A stretch of DNA of 64,000 nt from Streblospio benedicti (GCA_019095985.1 CM032666.1:58390205-58454204), one strand, 5' to 3'; positions 12,720 through 22,820 are shown, counted from the first letter of the stretch. Notes: generated by a model from the letters alone, not told the origin. Numbers and translations: made by a program.

Positions 12720-12995
12720 CTTCCACTTTTCGCTAAACAACATTCCATGCTTGTTTAGTCATTGCGATAGATCTCTCGATTCAAACCCACACAATCTCAC
12801 CTTGTCATGGAGATAGGCGTAATCTTCAACCCTACGGCGGATGTCTTCATATGAGATGGTGCTGCGAATGAGACGTTGTTGGGAACTCGTAGCAATTACA
12901 CTCCTATCTTCCACTAACACAACATTCCATGCTTGTTTAGTCATTGCAATAGATCTCTCGATTCAAACCCACAATCTCACCTTATCCAATCGCGT
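12720..12995 (-). repeat. Tandem copy of the exon c donor junction, spacing about 180 bp
   Basis: The 80 bp around 12724-12805 and 12905-12985 are near-identical (acattccatgcttgtttagtc ... gattcaaacccac ... aatctcacct, shown in parts). Each copy contains a GTGAGATTG donor preceded by a codon pair reading DK. So the end of exon c and the start of its intron have been duplicated. Confidence 0.7.
12801..12861 (-). other. Exon-like segment d (duplicate junction or poison exon)
   Basis: A 61-nt segment with a CGCAG acceptor and a GTGAGATTG donor. In one frame it reads TISYEDIRRRVEDYAYLHDK. That frame needs phase-2 entry, whereas exon c ends in phase 0. Entered in phase 0 it meets a stop after four codons, and its length is not a multiple of three. 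Exons c and e join perfectly without it. It may be a by-product of the junction duplication, or an alternative exon that breaks the frame. Confidence 0.3.
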
Positions 12996-13244
12996 CTTCT
13001 TCTTCATGAGCGGTTTGCGGTGGTTGTTGCCGGTGGCGACCTTCACCATCGTATCGTCATCGCTGTCGTCATCGGTGCTGCTGTCGGCCGCAGCCGCCGT
13101 CGATCCCGACTTCTCTCGCAGCTTCGGCGCTTTCTTCCCTCCTCCCGTTGCCGAGGGCGCGGCGGTTGCTGGGGGAGACAGGACGGCGGCGCCGGGCGTC
13201 TGCTTCACCGTCTGGATGGAGAACTGCTCCGAGCCGAACCCATC
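12981..13244 (-). CDS. VPS13: VPS13-family protein, exon c (with low-complexity insert)
   Basis: 88 codons with an ATCCAG acceptor and GTGAGA donor, phase 0 both ends. It begins DGFGSEQFSIQTVKQTPG, continues with an Ala/Pro/Gly-rich and Lys-rich stretch, and then an acidic Ser/Asp run (DSSTDDDSDDD) before a basic end (HRKPLMKKKTRLDK). Exon composition is far more GC-rich than the introns. In VPS13A/C the same place, between the 'TWxDP' motif and the 'WVSFxDGLQRVLL' motif, is short. The ~60-residue disordered insert is therefore a lineage feature, probably a flexible loop. No stop in the coding frame. Confidence 0.7.
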
Positions 13245-13596
13245 CTGGATGTTGAAATAAAGAACTCTGATAATCTAAAGCATGTTTATTTGCCACCATA
13301 TTGAATCACACACAATGTAATCATTGTATACAAATCAATACATGTCACTGCAGTATGCATTATGATTCACTGAGTCATAACTATACTGACACTGGAAACA
13401 TCGGGGTGATGGGCGCATTTTGGCTATTTCAGAGTGCATTATGGTCAATATCAGATGAATTATGGTCAATGGAAGTTGCATTATGGGTAATATTGTGTGT
13501 ATTGTTGTATGATCAGGTTATTAACGGCTATTTCGATAAAAAATTTGAGGAAATGGGTGGATTACTGTGACAATGTGATTCAGAAGGTTGTGTTAC

Positions 13597-13732
13597 CTTG
13601 ACGATATGGGCGGGGTGGCTGCGCTGCTTGGCGTTACACACGGTCCACATGAGCGTGCGCTCCGTGGTCGGATCGTCCCAAGTGTACAGCACGGACTGGG
13701 CCGGACACAGCAGCAACGCCTGGGACTGGTTC
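13597..13732 (-). CDS. VPS13: VPS13-family protein, exon b (TWDDP motif)
   Basis: 136 nt with a CCCCAG acceptor and GTAACA donor. It enters in phase 2 (completing the Lys codon of exon a) and leaves in phase 0. It reads KNQSQALLLCPAQSVLYTWDDP, then TTERTLMWTVCNAK and a basic end. 'P.(Q/G)(S/K)..YTWDDPT..R.L.W' matches the VPS13 SHR-BD/VAB region (VPS13A: 'LPPGKAVFYTWADPVGSRRLKWRC'). Tandem copies of its 5' end follow in the upstream intron. Confidence 0.85.
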
Positions 13733-14260
13733 CTGGGGGAAACAGCACAGAAAGGTACTCAAATATGGTAGAAACGTCTCGTGTTGATGCAGTCTCTCAA
13801 TTAAGGCCTCAATAGTTACTCTTCAGCAGGACTAAAAACTTCAGAAGCATACTAGTCCTCCCCAAAAGTTAATCGAGGACACAGGCAGCATCTGCGACTG
13901 GTTACTGGGGGAAACAATTGTGATACAAACTTCTCACTTTGATGCCGTCTCCCAGCTAAATAGTCTCAACAGTTACTCTTCAGCATTAGTAACTTTAAAC
14001 AAGTACTAGTACTCCCCAAAAGGTAATCGAGCACAGTAGTAACTCCTGCAACTGGTTCCAGGTCGAAACAGCAGACAGGCACTCACAATCCTGGTACAAA
14101 CAAAGGCTAAACTAGGTCCTAAATAGTTACTCTTCAGCAGGACTAGTAACTTTAGTAGTGTAAAAGTCCTCCCCAAAAGTTAATCGAGGACAGCAGCAGC
14201 ATCTGAGACTGGTTACTGGGAGAAAACTCAGATAGAGACTCGCACATGGTACAAACTTGT
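13722..14260 (-). repeat. Minisatellite spanning the 5' border of exon b
   Basis: The junction gactggttcctgggggaaac (exon b start plus acceptor) recurs at about 13897, 14050 and 14217, giving about 3.5 units of 153-173 bp. Other shared blocks are ttactcttcagca, ccccaaaagttaatcgagga and gcagcatctg. Each unit thus carries a mock acceptor and the first ~27 nt of the exon. Confidence 0.8.
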
Positions 14261-14559
14261 CACTTCTTTTGATGTTCTTGATACACACAGACTGATAACT
14301 ATGCAGTCACTACTTAATAATAGTAGACTGATTCATGAAGTTTAGAGATTCGTCAACACGATTGACAGATGAATATCTTCAGCATTTCTTTTATCAAGTA
14401 TCTGGCAAATGGATTTACAATTTTGTAGTATTCTTTATTTGCAGATAAAAATCCAAATTTAGAAATTAAAATATCTATTCAAATTCCAGTGTGATAGCAT
14501 CCTTATCAAAACTTGTTTAGAATAACCAGCTTGGTCAACTTCAGCTTGGACAGCGATAT

Positions 14560-15020
14560 GGTCTGATATGAGGGGACAGATCAAGGCTGGGCTCACCCGG
14601 TTTGAGGGAAATTGGGTTAAAATCCAAACTTATAATCCACCAAAGCCTCCTTACTTTTGGTGCAGTTTGATGATGCAATAGCATCTTTGTCAAAATCTAT
14701 TTACAATAAATTAGGGCTGATATGAGGGGAGTTCTGCTCGCTTGAGGGAAATAACGTTAAAATCCAAACTCAAACTCTCCCGAAGCGGCGGTGCAGTTTG
14801 ATAAGGATTAGGTAGGTCTAACTCATGACTTACATTATGAACATTGACTTGTAAAGGCAGTGTGAATAACAAGCCGTGCAACCGACGATGCCCCAAACCA
14901 TGCTTACTTTTGGTGGAGTTTGGGGCAGATCAAGCCCGGGAGCTCATAGTTTGAAGGAAATAGGGTTAAAATCCAAACTTATAATCTGGGAAAGCCTCCT
15001 TACTTTTGGTGTAGTTTGAT
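14560..15020 (-). repeat. Minisatellite spanning the 3' border of exon a
   Basis: The exon a end plus donor (ttacttttggtgtagtttga at 15001) recurs at 14651, about 14791 and about 14902. The copies are separated by shared intron blocks such as gagggaaat and ggttaaaatccaaact. Spacing falls from about 140 to 98 bp. The copies are diverged, so this array looks older than the one at exon b. Confidence 0.75.
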
Positions 15021-15137
15021 GAAGACGTCGTCACACAGGTTGTCCACTCTGACTGGGGCGTCCCCGTGGTCATAGAGCTCAAAGGTGATGTGGGTGGAGG
15101 TGTCGGTGCCCCCCGAAACGTCAACCACAACCGCAGT
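15004..15137 (-). CDS. VPS13: VPS13-family protein, exon a
   Basis: 134 nt with a TCTGCAG acceptor and GTAAGG donor, starting in phase 0 and ending in phase 2, which is completed by the first G of exon b. It reads TAVVVDVSGGTDTSTHITFE, then LYDHGDAPVRVDNLCDDVFI and KLHQ. The 'G.APVR(V/I)(D/E)N....(I/V)....HQK' pattern corresponds to 'APFMLVNYTKNEVVQYNQ' in VPS13A. It is the most upstream exon of this gene found before the gap. Confidence 0.8.
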
Positions 15138-15637
15138 CTGCAGACAGAGGGAGTGTATTGTTGTATATGTGTAACAGAACAAATTATGAAGTCCAAAAGG
15201 TACTAGATTTTATTGAAATCACAAATTTTCAAATCTTCAATGCTTTAACAAGTGAAAAATGTTATTTTATTGGAATGTTATATTATTAGTGTTTAGTTGA
15301 ATTTGCAGACTATGAATTAGACTTCTTCAAGGTGGTCGCCTTGGAATTATGCAATGTTTTGACGATTGATTCATTATCATAATATATCTACAAGTGTGCA
15401 TAATACATCAAAATGTATTTTTATCAATCCTCAGAACCCATTAAAACCATTTATACTGGGGCCAGCTTTGTGTTTGCAATATGGACGCACATCAGGACCT
15501 TCTCTTTGCTTATCAGGTATCAGAAAAGATAAGGATGTCATCTATATACACAATCACTGATCTAGTGAGATATTTTTTCTCATCATTACTCCCACTCATC
15601 TATTCTGGTAGACAATACACAATATCTCTTCACATGT
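15138..15637. other. Noncoding sequence up to the gap
   Basis: AT-rich sequence upstream (minus strand) of exon a. The preceding VPS13 exons should lie beyond it, but the gap follows and the sequence on the other side is a second copy of the downstream end of the gene. Confidence 0.5.
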
Positions 15638-15737
15638 NNNNNNNNNNNNNNNNNNNNNNNNNNNNNNNNNNNNNNNNNNNNNNNNNNNNNNNNNNNNNNN
15701 NNNNNNNNNNNNNNNNNNNNNNNNNNNNNNNNNNNNN
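15638..15737. other. Assembly gap, 100 N
   Basis: Exactly 100 N, the usual placeholder for a gap of unknown size. The two sides carry overlapping gene content, so the join may not reflect true order. Confidence 0.95.
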
Positions 15738-16917
15738 TCGTTTTTTTAACATGATATATATTCCATTGCAATCAGGGGGGAAAATACATGCAGGCATAAA
15801 AATTGTTTAATAGAACATTCAAAATAACCATCCTTTGAATTAACAATGACTTAAAATCCAGAATGAATTTACATATTAGGATATATTACACTGAATATAA
15901 TAAAAAAATAGAATGAATGAATGAATGAAATATTTTTTGGAATGCTTAGCCAAAGGAAATAATGATGATGCAATTAATGTAAAATTCACACCAATAGAAT
16001 AATAAATACATAATACACTTGTCAAAAAATGCATGGTAAAACATATTATATTCAGTGGAAATTATCTCTAAAATTACATGAACTTGAAAAAATGGCATTT
16101 CTTACCAATAGCTAAAAAATAAGCAGAAAAAAAAAATTGTTTCAGAAATCATTTCAATGAAACAAAATTCAAGTAAATTATTTTAGATAATTTCAAATCT
16201 AAAGCTCATAAAAAAATTATTTTAGAAAAAATTTCAAACATCGAATGAAAATAAATTTGCTGACTTTCCATACAAAAGGTCCCTACATGTTTCAGTATGT
16301 TGGGCATTGTTGGAATTATATGGATATCAAAGTAGTTTATCAGCACACAAAGAGAGGTAATTCAATTTTATTTGCAACAATTACCAGTGCTCATTATAAA
16401 CTTTTGAGCCTCACCTGATGGTTTCTCTTCAGAAAGCAAAAACTTAGCAAAGACATCATAAATCCCTTTTGTCCACTTTGACGTTAAATTCTTGGATTAT
16501 GAACTTTGCATATCTGAAAAAAAACATTACATATTGACACTAAATGCTTCATTTTATCTGCCAAAATAAATATATTCTATGAGTCCAGCTATACTGAGGC
16601 ATTATCAAAAATGTAAAAAACCTCAGCTTTATGAATGACATTTGTTCACATTGGGAAGATTTGAAACTTTTTTATCAACATTGTTGACTTTATTTTAACC
16701 ACATGTGTTCCCTATGATTCGTCGATGATCTTACTACAGCAGCTAGGTGCCAACAAACCGGTCAATCTCTATCAAACAGACACTGTGCCAAATGATGGCG
16801 TAGCTAGCACGAGTAAATTATGAAGACTGATTCATGTTTATCTAAAAATTACACCACGATGCAATCATTTGTTGCCACCTGGTGGCGAAAGTGGTACTGC
16901 AATAGCCAAAGTCGCAT
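15738..16917. other. Intron downstream of exon j (block A)
   Basis: Noncoding. From 15945 it matches 1-1000 of the window (shared runs such as gccaaaggaaata and aaaatgcatggtaaaacat) with small indels. It belongs to the VPS13-like gene downstream of exon j on the minus strand. The next exon toward the C-terminus is not seen in either copy. Confidence 0.6.
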
Positions 16918-17530
16918 ATGAGTCACTTGATGTTGTCTATGGCATTCACTGGCACACTATGTATTCCTATGACGCATTGTTGATGCAATTTCAACAGCGT
17001 GACTCTCTTGATATGAGGCTCGCAAGCCTTATTAAAAGGCGTGTCCCATGTAGAGGACAGTCACCCGTCTGCATGCAAAAAGAACTCATCTAGCTTGAAA
17101 ACAACCCCTACTACAAGCCTCAGTTTGTTACTAACCTGCCTCTGAAGATCCACATACCAACACCACATGGCCTCCCTCCGCTATAATCATCAAAATTGAT
17201 GGCTGCAGAGTTTACATACAAAGAAAACTACAATCAAACTCACTTGATGTTATCCATGGCACAGCTTGCTTCATTATGGCCGCCAGCTCCACGACTGATC
17301 CTTCTTTCTTTAAACAATACCCACAATGTACTTGTTTGAAGCGACCTGGTGCCGACAGTGGTACTACAATAGTCCAAGTGGTGTGTTTCTGGGACTCACT
17401 TGATATTGTTGATGGCATTCTCGGACACTGGAAGTCCATGTACCAACACCACGTGGCCTCCCTCTGCTATAATCATCAAAATTGATGGCTACAGAGTATA
17501 CATACAAACAGACTCACTTGATGTTGTCGA
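16918..17530 (-). repeat. Minisatellite spanning the 3' border of exon j
   Basis: The exon j end plus GTGAGT donor (actcacttgatgttgtcgac at 17512) recurs at about 16921, 17238 and 17395, with spacing of about 318, 156 and 118 bp. Blocks such as catggcctccct and ataatcatcaaaattgatgg are shared too. Three mock donor sites therefore lie downstream of the true donor. Confidence 0.75.
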
Positions 17531-17669
17531 CTGCGTTCTCTGGCACGGCCCTCCGCATGAGTGCGAGCTCCACGAAGGGCCGCGGGCCGGCGCGGCGGGT
17601 GATGTAAGGGGGCGTGGGGGACGGGTAGAACACCGTGGGGAAATACGCGTCACACAGCTGGTTGTCTAT
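17518..17669 (-). CDS. VPS13: VPS13-family protein, exon j (IDNQL motif)
   Basis: 152 nt with a TTGTAG acceptor and GTGAGT donor, entering in phase 0 and leaving in phase 2. It reads IDNQLCDAYFPTVFYPSPTP, then PYITRRAGPRPFVELALMRR and AVPENAVDNI. The VPS13 C-terminal region starts with just this pattern ('RIQIDNQ....FPVVF.PV.PP....PKPF.(D/E).(S/A)' in family members). The next exon should begin with the 'KYFKVLIQEMDL' motif, but it was not found in the window. Clean and open. Confidence 0.85.
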
Positions 17670-17995
17670 CTACAACAGGTTAATTGACAATTGAAATTTA
17701 ATGAATAAGTATGACAATAGATGTGGAGTGATATCTTCAACACTGGAATAACTGAACGATCGGAAATTGTGTCGGACAGCTGGTTGTTGATCTGCAATGA
17801 AGGCAACACAAACGGTTAATTGACGATCATCATCACTCTTTGAAAATAGATGATCCTACCATCTTTCATAATAGCTGGTTGTCGATCTGCGACAGATTAA
17901 TGGACAATTGAAATTCAATTAAAGTAATGAACAATGGAATAATTGAACGATCGGAAATGCATGGACAGCTGGTTGCCGATCTGCAACGGAGGCAA
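17650..17995 (-). repeat. Minisatellite spanning the 5' border of exon j
   Basis: The exon j start plus acceptor (cagctggttgtctatctaca at 17656) recurs at about 17777, 17873 and 17965, spaced about 92-121 bp. Interspersed blocks are ggcaacacaaacg and gatcatcatcac. Copies of the same unit occur in blocks B (about 4933) and C (about 1701, 1814). Exon j is therefore bordered by minisatellites on both sides. Confidence 0.8.
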
Positions 17996-18028
17996 CACAA
18001 ACGTCCGATTGACGATCATCATCACATG

Positions 18029-18190
18029 TTTTAAGTCCCTAGTTTACCCTTAAAGGGTGTTGGACTGCCTTATGACTGCTAGTGATTTTTCTCTTTACAG
18101 GTCTATCATTTCTCATCTTGATTTTTAAGTTCCATGCCATCAAGTCTTCAGCAATCGAATTCCTCCAAGGTTTTCTAGGTCTTGCTTTTG
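18029..18190 (-). mobile_element. 3' tail of a LINE-type retrotransposon
   Basis: On the minus strand this reads ...RPRKPWRNSIAEDLMAWNLK and then IKMRNDRPVKR before a stop. That resembles the basic 'R.RKTW.D.I.EDL' C-terminus of some LINE reverse transcriptases. A diverged second copy lies at 40791-40932 in the same orientation. Blocks B and C lack it, so it entered or survived only in block A. Family assignment is tentative. Confidence 0.45.
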
Positions 18191-18795
18191 GTTTGTTACC
18201 AGCAATCTTGATCTCCTCGCATCTGATTATCCAAGCACTGCAGACAAATGCTGACTGCTGACATGAAAATCAATCAGGGTTTGACATAAGTGCATGCTAT
18301 ATAGCTTTAAAGCCACCTGATAACTGGCTGGGCCACCAAGTTTTGCCTTTAGATGTTCTGATGAGTTATCAATTTTGGCGGGTTTCATTGAAACTGCTCT
18401 CTGTGCCTTGAATGTCGGGCCACCTGATTTTGACCCAAGATGCCTGATTGTCAAATTTAATGGACATGGTGTCTACTGCTTAATGATCCTGCCATGATAA
18501 AAAGTACCAGTCCTATCATCTGAGACGGGTAGCTGGGTTGTCAGGACAGGTACAAATGTTGACTTACTTGTGCTATGAACGAGTATTCTCTTTCATGCCA
18601 GACATCAGTTTCAATTGAATTTACATAGAGTTCGTTGATTTGGACGTGTAAAGTTTAGTTAGATGGTATATATTTCTCAAGATGGACAAGTATGATTTTT
18701 CTCCTATTCGTGGGCATGCTTATAGTACATGTTACAGTATTCAGTGAAGTGTAACACACACAGATATGTTGACAATTATGTATACTTATATATAC

Positions 18796-18933
18796 CTGTA
18801 CTCTGTGGACCTTGGTGTGCATGAAGATGTTGTGCTCTGAGGCGCGGAACTCGAGCCACACGGCGGGGTGGTAGGTTCGCTGGAGGCGGCCACAGAACGG
18901 ACGAGACATCTCCATCTGCTGCAGGTCCGCCTC
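18796..18933 (-). CDS. VPS13: VPS13-family protein, exon i
   Basis: 46 codons with a TGTGTAG acceptor and GTATAT donor, phase 0 both ends. It reads EADLQQMEMSRPFCGRLQRT, then YHPAVWLEFRASEHNIFMHT and KVHRVQ, and continues directly into IDNQL of exon j. The 'LRR.YLP.(L/V)W.(E/K)(Y/F)......(M/Q)..(K/R)(V/I)(H/Y)R(V/I)Q' pattern is the segment just before the VPS13 C-terminal region. Open and clean in this copy, unlike its copies at 5502 and 2375. Confidence 0.85.
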
Positions 18934-19336
18934 CTACACACAGCAGGGACACATTTCAATTCTACTCTCACTGTTCTGTGAAGCAAAACTTGGGGAACAT
19001 ATATAGAATAACTAATAGAACACATTTCCTTTGTATCCTATACATTACAAATCACTACTTCAGAGGGCCCAATCTTCAAGATGTTAGCTACCTTTATTAA
19101 GAAATATTTACCTTGAGACCCCTGATATTCCAATCTGATGAAGCATAGTTATGATGTTATTTATGATAAGAATATATGAGTTTTAATGTATGTATGAGTT
19201 TTAAGAATGTATGTTTTTTACTAAATTGTATATAGAATGTTTTATGTTATAATATGCTTTTTGTTACATAAGCCTATATCACATGTATGTTGATTTGGTT
19301 ACAATAAAGCGCTATTCTATCCTCGCGCGCCCTCAC

Positions 19337-19441
19337 CATGAAGTCCTCTAGCGTGACTGTGGGCTCCCCGGCCTGCCAGCGATCCTCCAGCAGCACAGAA
19401 ACCTCCATCGCCAGCGGCTTCAGCTTGTTCTTCACCTCTAC
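19337..19441 (-). CDS. VPS13: VPS13-family protein, exon h
   Basis: 35 codons with a TTTCAG acceptor and GTGAGG donor, phase 0 at both ends. It reads VEVKNKLKPLAMEVSVLLED and RWQAGEPTVTLEDFM. It continues exon g's WE into the family's 'W(E)xKxKxx(W)KPLxxxxxxxLExxY' stretch, in which a Lys-rich linker leads to a helix. Open and clean here. The copies at 6047 and 2869 have changed lengths. Confidence 0.8.
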
Positions 19442-19637
19442 CTGAAACAGCACCACAGGGGGTTACACAACGTGATCGACTTCTGGCAAATATCCTTACA
19501 GCTCAAAGAATGAACACTTCTCTCATCTTGGGTTTCTTCATTCATGATATAGACAAGAATTTAAAGATTCCAACAGAGCTTCTTCTGGCCGAATGACAGT
19601 CCTTAGTTTGTTACGTGACCGCCATGTCATTTGACCT

Positions 19638-19682
19638 GAAAAAGCTCTTGCGATAAGAGCGAAAGTCTCGCCAAAATGTGAG
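19638..19682 (+). ncRNA. Hammerhead-like fold, Penelope terminal remnant
   Basis: The segment reads CTGA, a perfect 6-bp stem (gctctt / aagagc) closed by a short loop, and then GAAAGTC. This is the layout of a hammerhead core (CUGANGA - stem II - GAAA). Here the seven-base strand is CTGAAAA, so one key base differs and it is probably inactive. Penelope-like elements carry such ribozymes in their terminal repeats. It is found only in intron g/h of block A. Confidence 0.35.
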
Positions 19683-20280
19683 TCCCAATGGTTTCTGTTG
19701 GTAGCTTAAAATTCTTGTCTATATCCTTACAGCTGTTTTCTTTTCTTTTGACATATGGTCTTTTTCATACAACACATTCAACAATGACAATGTCAGAAAG
19801 CACATTGTTATATTACATAACAAACTTCAAGCAATGTTTAAACAAATTTGCTGGTGATTGTGCCCAGCTGCAGGCTATTGTTCTAGAAAGATTATACAAG
19901 ATCTATACCAAAGAACAGGCAGCATACATATTTTTGAAAAGTGGCTGCCATCTTGAATTTGATAGATGATCAAAGTTGGATCTTTAGATAAATTTTAAAA
20001 TGCTTGTACTATGAAATGAAGTTTCAGGGATCTTTCTACCTCTACTAGCGTACATACCTCCCATACAGCAGCTGTGTACTATTACACTCGTAACTCTGAT
20101 CTTGTATCTCTAGCTTTATTATTGAGACAACTAACTAGAATACATGCATACCACACTTATAACTCAATCTGATGACGCACAGGCACTCACCACACAACAC
20201 CATCTAATTCTGGTAACTTCTGGTGATCAAACATCCTTCCAGCAGGGTGTTCATTAAGCACTAACCACTCGACCATGGCT

Positions 20281-22534
20281 CACGGTGTTCAATCAATCTC
20301 CAGTTTTTGTGAGGTATAAGCAGAGCTTGTGAGGAAATCAAGAGTTCTCGTGAGGAAAATGTTTACTTTCGAAATCGGCGGTTTGGATTTTCCACTGTAA
20401 ACGGGCTAAAAATCATTTCTAAGCACAATTTTTGTCATCCATGCACTATAAGAATACTTCTGGCACATACTGATGCGATTTATTTCCACTCACATGGGCT
20501 GGTTTCTGCTGCTAAGTCTGCAATAGATGAAGACCCTCGTTCTACATGGCTGTCCACTGTCCGAAAATGAGTGATATTTTGCCTTATATTGCTTTGTTAA
20601 ACCCTTAGTTGGGTCAGGCATGTAGCTTATGCTTGACTGAAAACTACCTTATGCATTGCATCTGTATTATTAACTTCTATATTGTGTAAAGTCTCCAAAT
20701 CTACAGAAATGTACAATCAACAGTTCTCGTGAGGAGTTGAAAATCATGAAACAAGAGCTTGTGAGGACTTGCATATTGCAATATTAAGAGTGTATGATGA
20801 TTTATTCTGTGAAATGTTAAAGCTTAATGCTTTGTGGTAATTCTAGTTTTCATCTATGTATAGCAATTAATAAACACAGTGTTGCATCTGTACTTGAAGA
20901 GGGTACGTTATGGTTTCTTTTATTCAATATGCCAGTATCATTAGGAGGTGCATCTATTGGTGAAAAGGAGGTGCACCTATTGGTGAAACAGGAGGCAACG
21001 GCGCCACCCCTAAATCTTCTGAAACTCATAATCTAAAATAAACTGAATCATGTACATAACATCCTGCATTACAATTATTCACAAAAAGTAACGGAATTGT
21101 AGTGACTAATCTGGGGGTGGGGGGTAGCAACTACAGAACACGCAAAGTTTTATGGCAATACTGAAAGTCTATATTTTATCCACATCCATTCCCACCCAAT
21201 ATTCTTTCTTAATGGTTAACTTTATAGTCATATCATTAATGCCGTTAGGTTTTAAAATGATGATTTACAATCTAAATTAAACATTGAATGAGATGCCACC
21301 TGTTTTATTTAAGCCTAAATGCATTGGACAAATAACCACTTTCCATTTTGTTTTCAATCATGAATACGGTACTGAATTTCTGTATTACTGTACTGAAATA
21401 TCCCAGCTAGCAATAGATTATTAAAAAACGTTAATATGAACATTGTGCCTTATTACACAATAATGGAATGTTGAATTTGAATGCTAATGAAAACAATCCA
21501 TAGACATAATTCAATAGATACCTAACTTATTCTCGCATGTCGTATGTCGGAGAGTCATCCAAAACATTGAAGACTAGATTTGATCAACAAAGGAGACCGG
21601 GCACATCTCTTTGGTCCCCAGTCTCATTGGTCAATCAACCCATTAAAATGGTGTTGGTGTTACGGCTGCTGCTTCTGCTTCTGCTTATACTGTTTCTTAT
21701 GCTGCTTACGTTGCTACTGCTGCTTTTACACACATATCGTCACTTGTATTCTATATTACTAAACAATATGGGACTACATCCGTAACTGTTGTATCAACAT
21801 TTTGTCATCATATTATATAGAGTAGCCATCAGAGCACTGCGCTAGTTTAACGTACTTACGTATCTAAGGAATTGCCTGTGTTGCCATAATTAACATTAGA
21901 TTATGACTGGTTAAAAAAAACACATAACTCCGTTTAAGCTCAGAGAATGATCAGCTTCTATAGCTGGCTATAGATGCTGGTATGGGTGCTGGCATCCAAA
22001 GATCTTTAAAACCAAACTTTTCAACCTACATAATTATCCGAAAGATGAAACATAATCAAAATACCTTACATATATTCAATTTACTCACAAAAACTGGTTT
22101 GTAGCTCTCACAAAAACTGCTTATAACAGCGTACCACGACTTTTGTAATTTTGGCCAGTTATGTGGTTTTAAAAGCATGGGGTTAGTGTAATCTGTTTTG
22201 TATCAAGTTTGAGATACATTCTCATTCATATTTTGTATGAATTACGTCTTTATAGCCACTATATTCATCGTTTTCTATCAGATGACCTCAATTCTGAAGG
22301 TGGGTGGTCATGTATTGCAGACTTAGCAGCAGAAACCAGCCCATGTGAGTGGAAATAAATCGCATCAGTATGTGCCAGAAGTATTGTGCTTAGAAATGAT
22401 TTTTAGCCCGTTTACAGTGGAAAATCCAAAACCGCCGATTTTGAAAGTAAACATTTTCCTCACGAGAACTCTTGATTTCCTCACAAGCTCTGCTTATACC
22501 TCACAAAAACTGGAGATTGATTGAACACCATGTG
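20281..22534. mobile_element. 2.25 kb DNA transposon with ~230 bp terminal inverted repeats
   Basis: The ends read CACGGTGTTCAATCAATCTC on the left and, inverted, CACATGGTGTTCAATCAATC on the right. The inverted repeats extend about 230 bp (20281-20530 against 22310-22534). Block B at 7104 preserves the empty site (atggctagtg), against gct|element|cct in block A, so a 2-3 bp target duplication is likely. CAC termini with a 2-3 bp duplication suggest the CACTA/EnSpm group. No transposase was recognised, so it is nonautonomous. It contains a Penelope fragment at 21537. Confidence 0.8.
21537..21600 (+). mobile_element. GIY-YIG fragment of a Penelope-like element
   Basis: A short reading frame SYVGESSKTLKTRFDQQ matches the 'YVGETSRTLKTRFKEH' core of the GIY-YIG nuclease found at the C-terminus of many Penelope-like elements. 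It lies inside the inverted-repeat transposon. The rest of the Penelope element is not recognisable. Confidence 0.4.
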
Positions 22535-22820
22535 CCTAGTGTAAATTTCTACTGGCTAGTGTAAATTCAAAGTCACTCGCCACAGTCGGCGAATATGATT
22601 ACTTGATTCCAACACTTTAATAATTAATGATGGCCAATTTCAATTGAACATGGCGAGTGTAAATTGAAAGTCACTCGCCACACATGTCGAGTGTTCTACT
22701 GAACGAGTGATATTTCCTGTTCCAGCTCATAATACATATGGTGACAATGTAAAATTTACCTCCCATATGGCTGTACCATGTGTACATACCTCCCATACAG
22801 CTGTACTGTGTATACCTTAC

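Noticed and set aside
13069-13299. Other long frames over exon c, on both strands
   Set aside because: GC-rich exon c keeps several frames open. Only the minus frame with matching splice phases continues into b and e.
21537-21785. Leucine-rich membrane protein (LLLLLLILFLMLLTLLLLLL region)
   Set aside because: It follows a Penelope GIY-YIG fragment and comes from a degenerate gct/ctt simple repeat inside a transposon.
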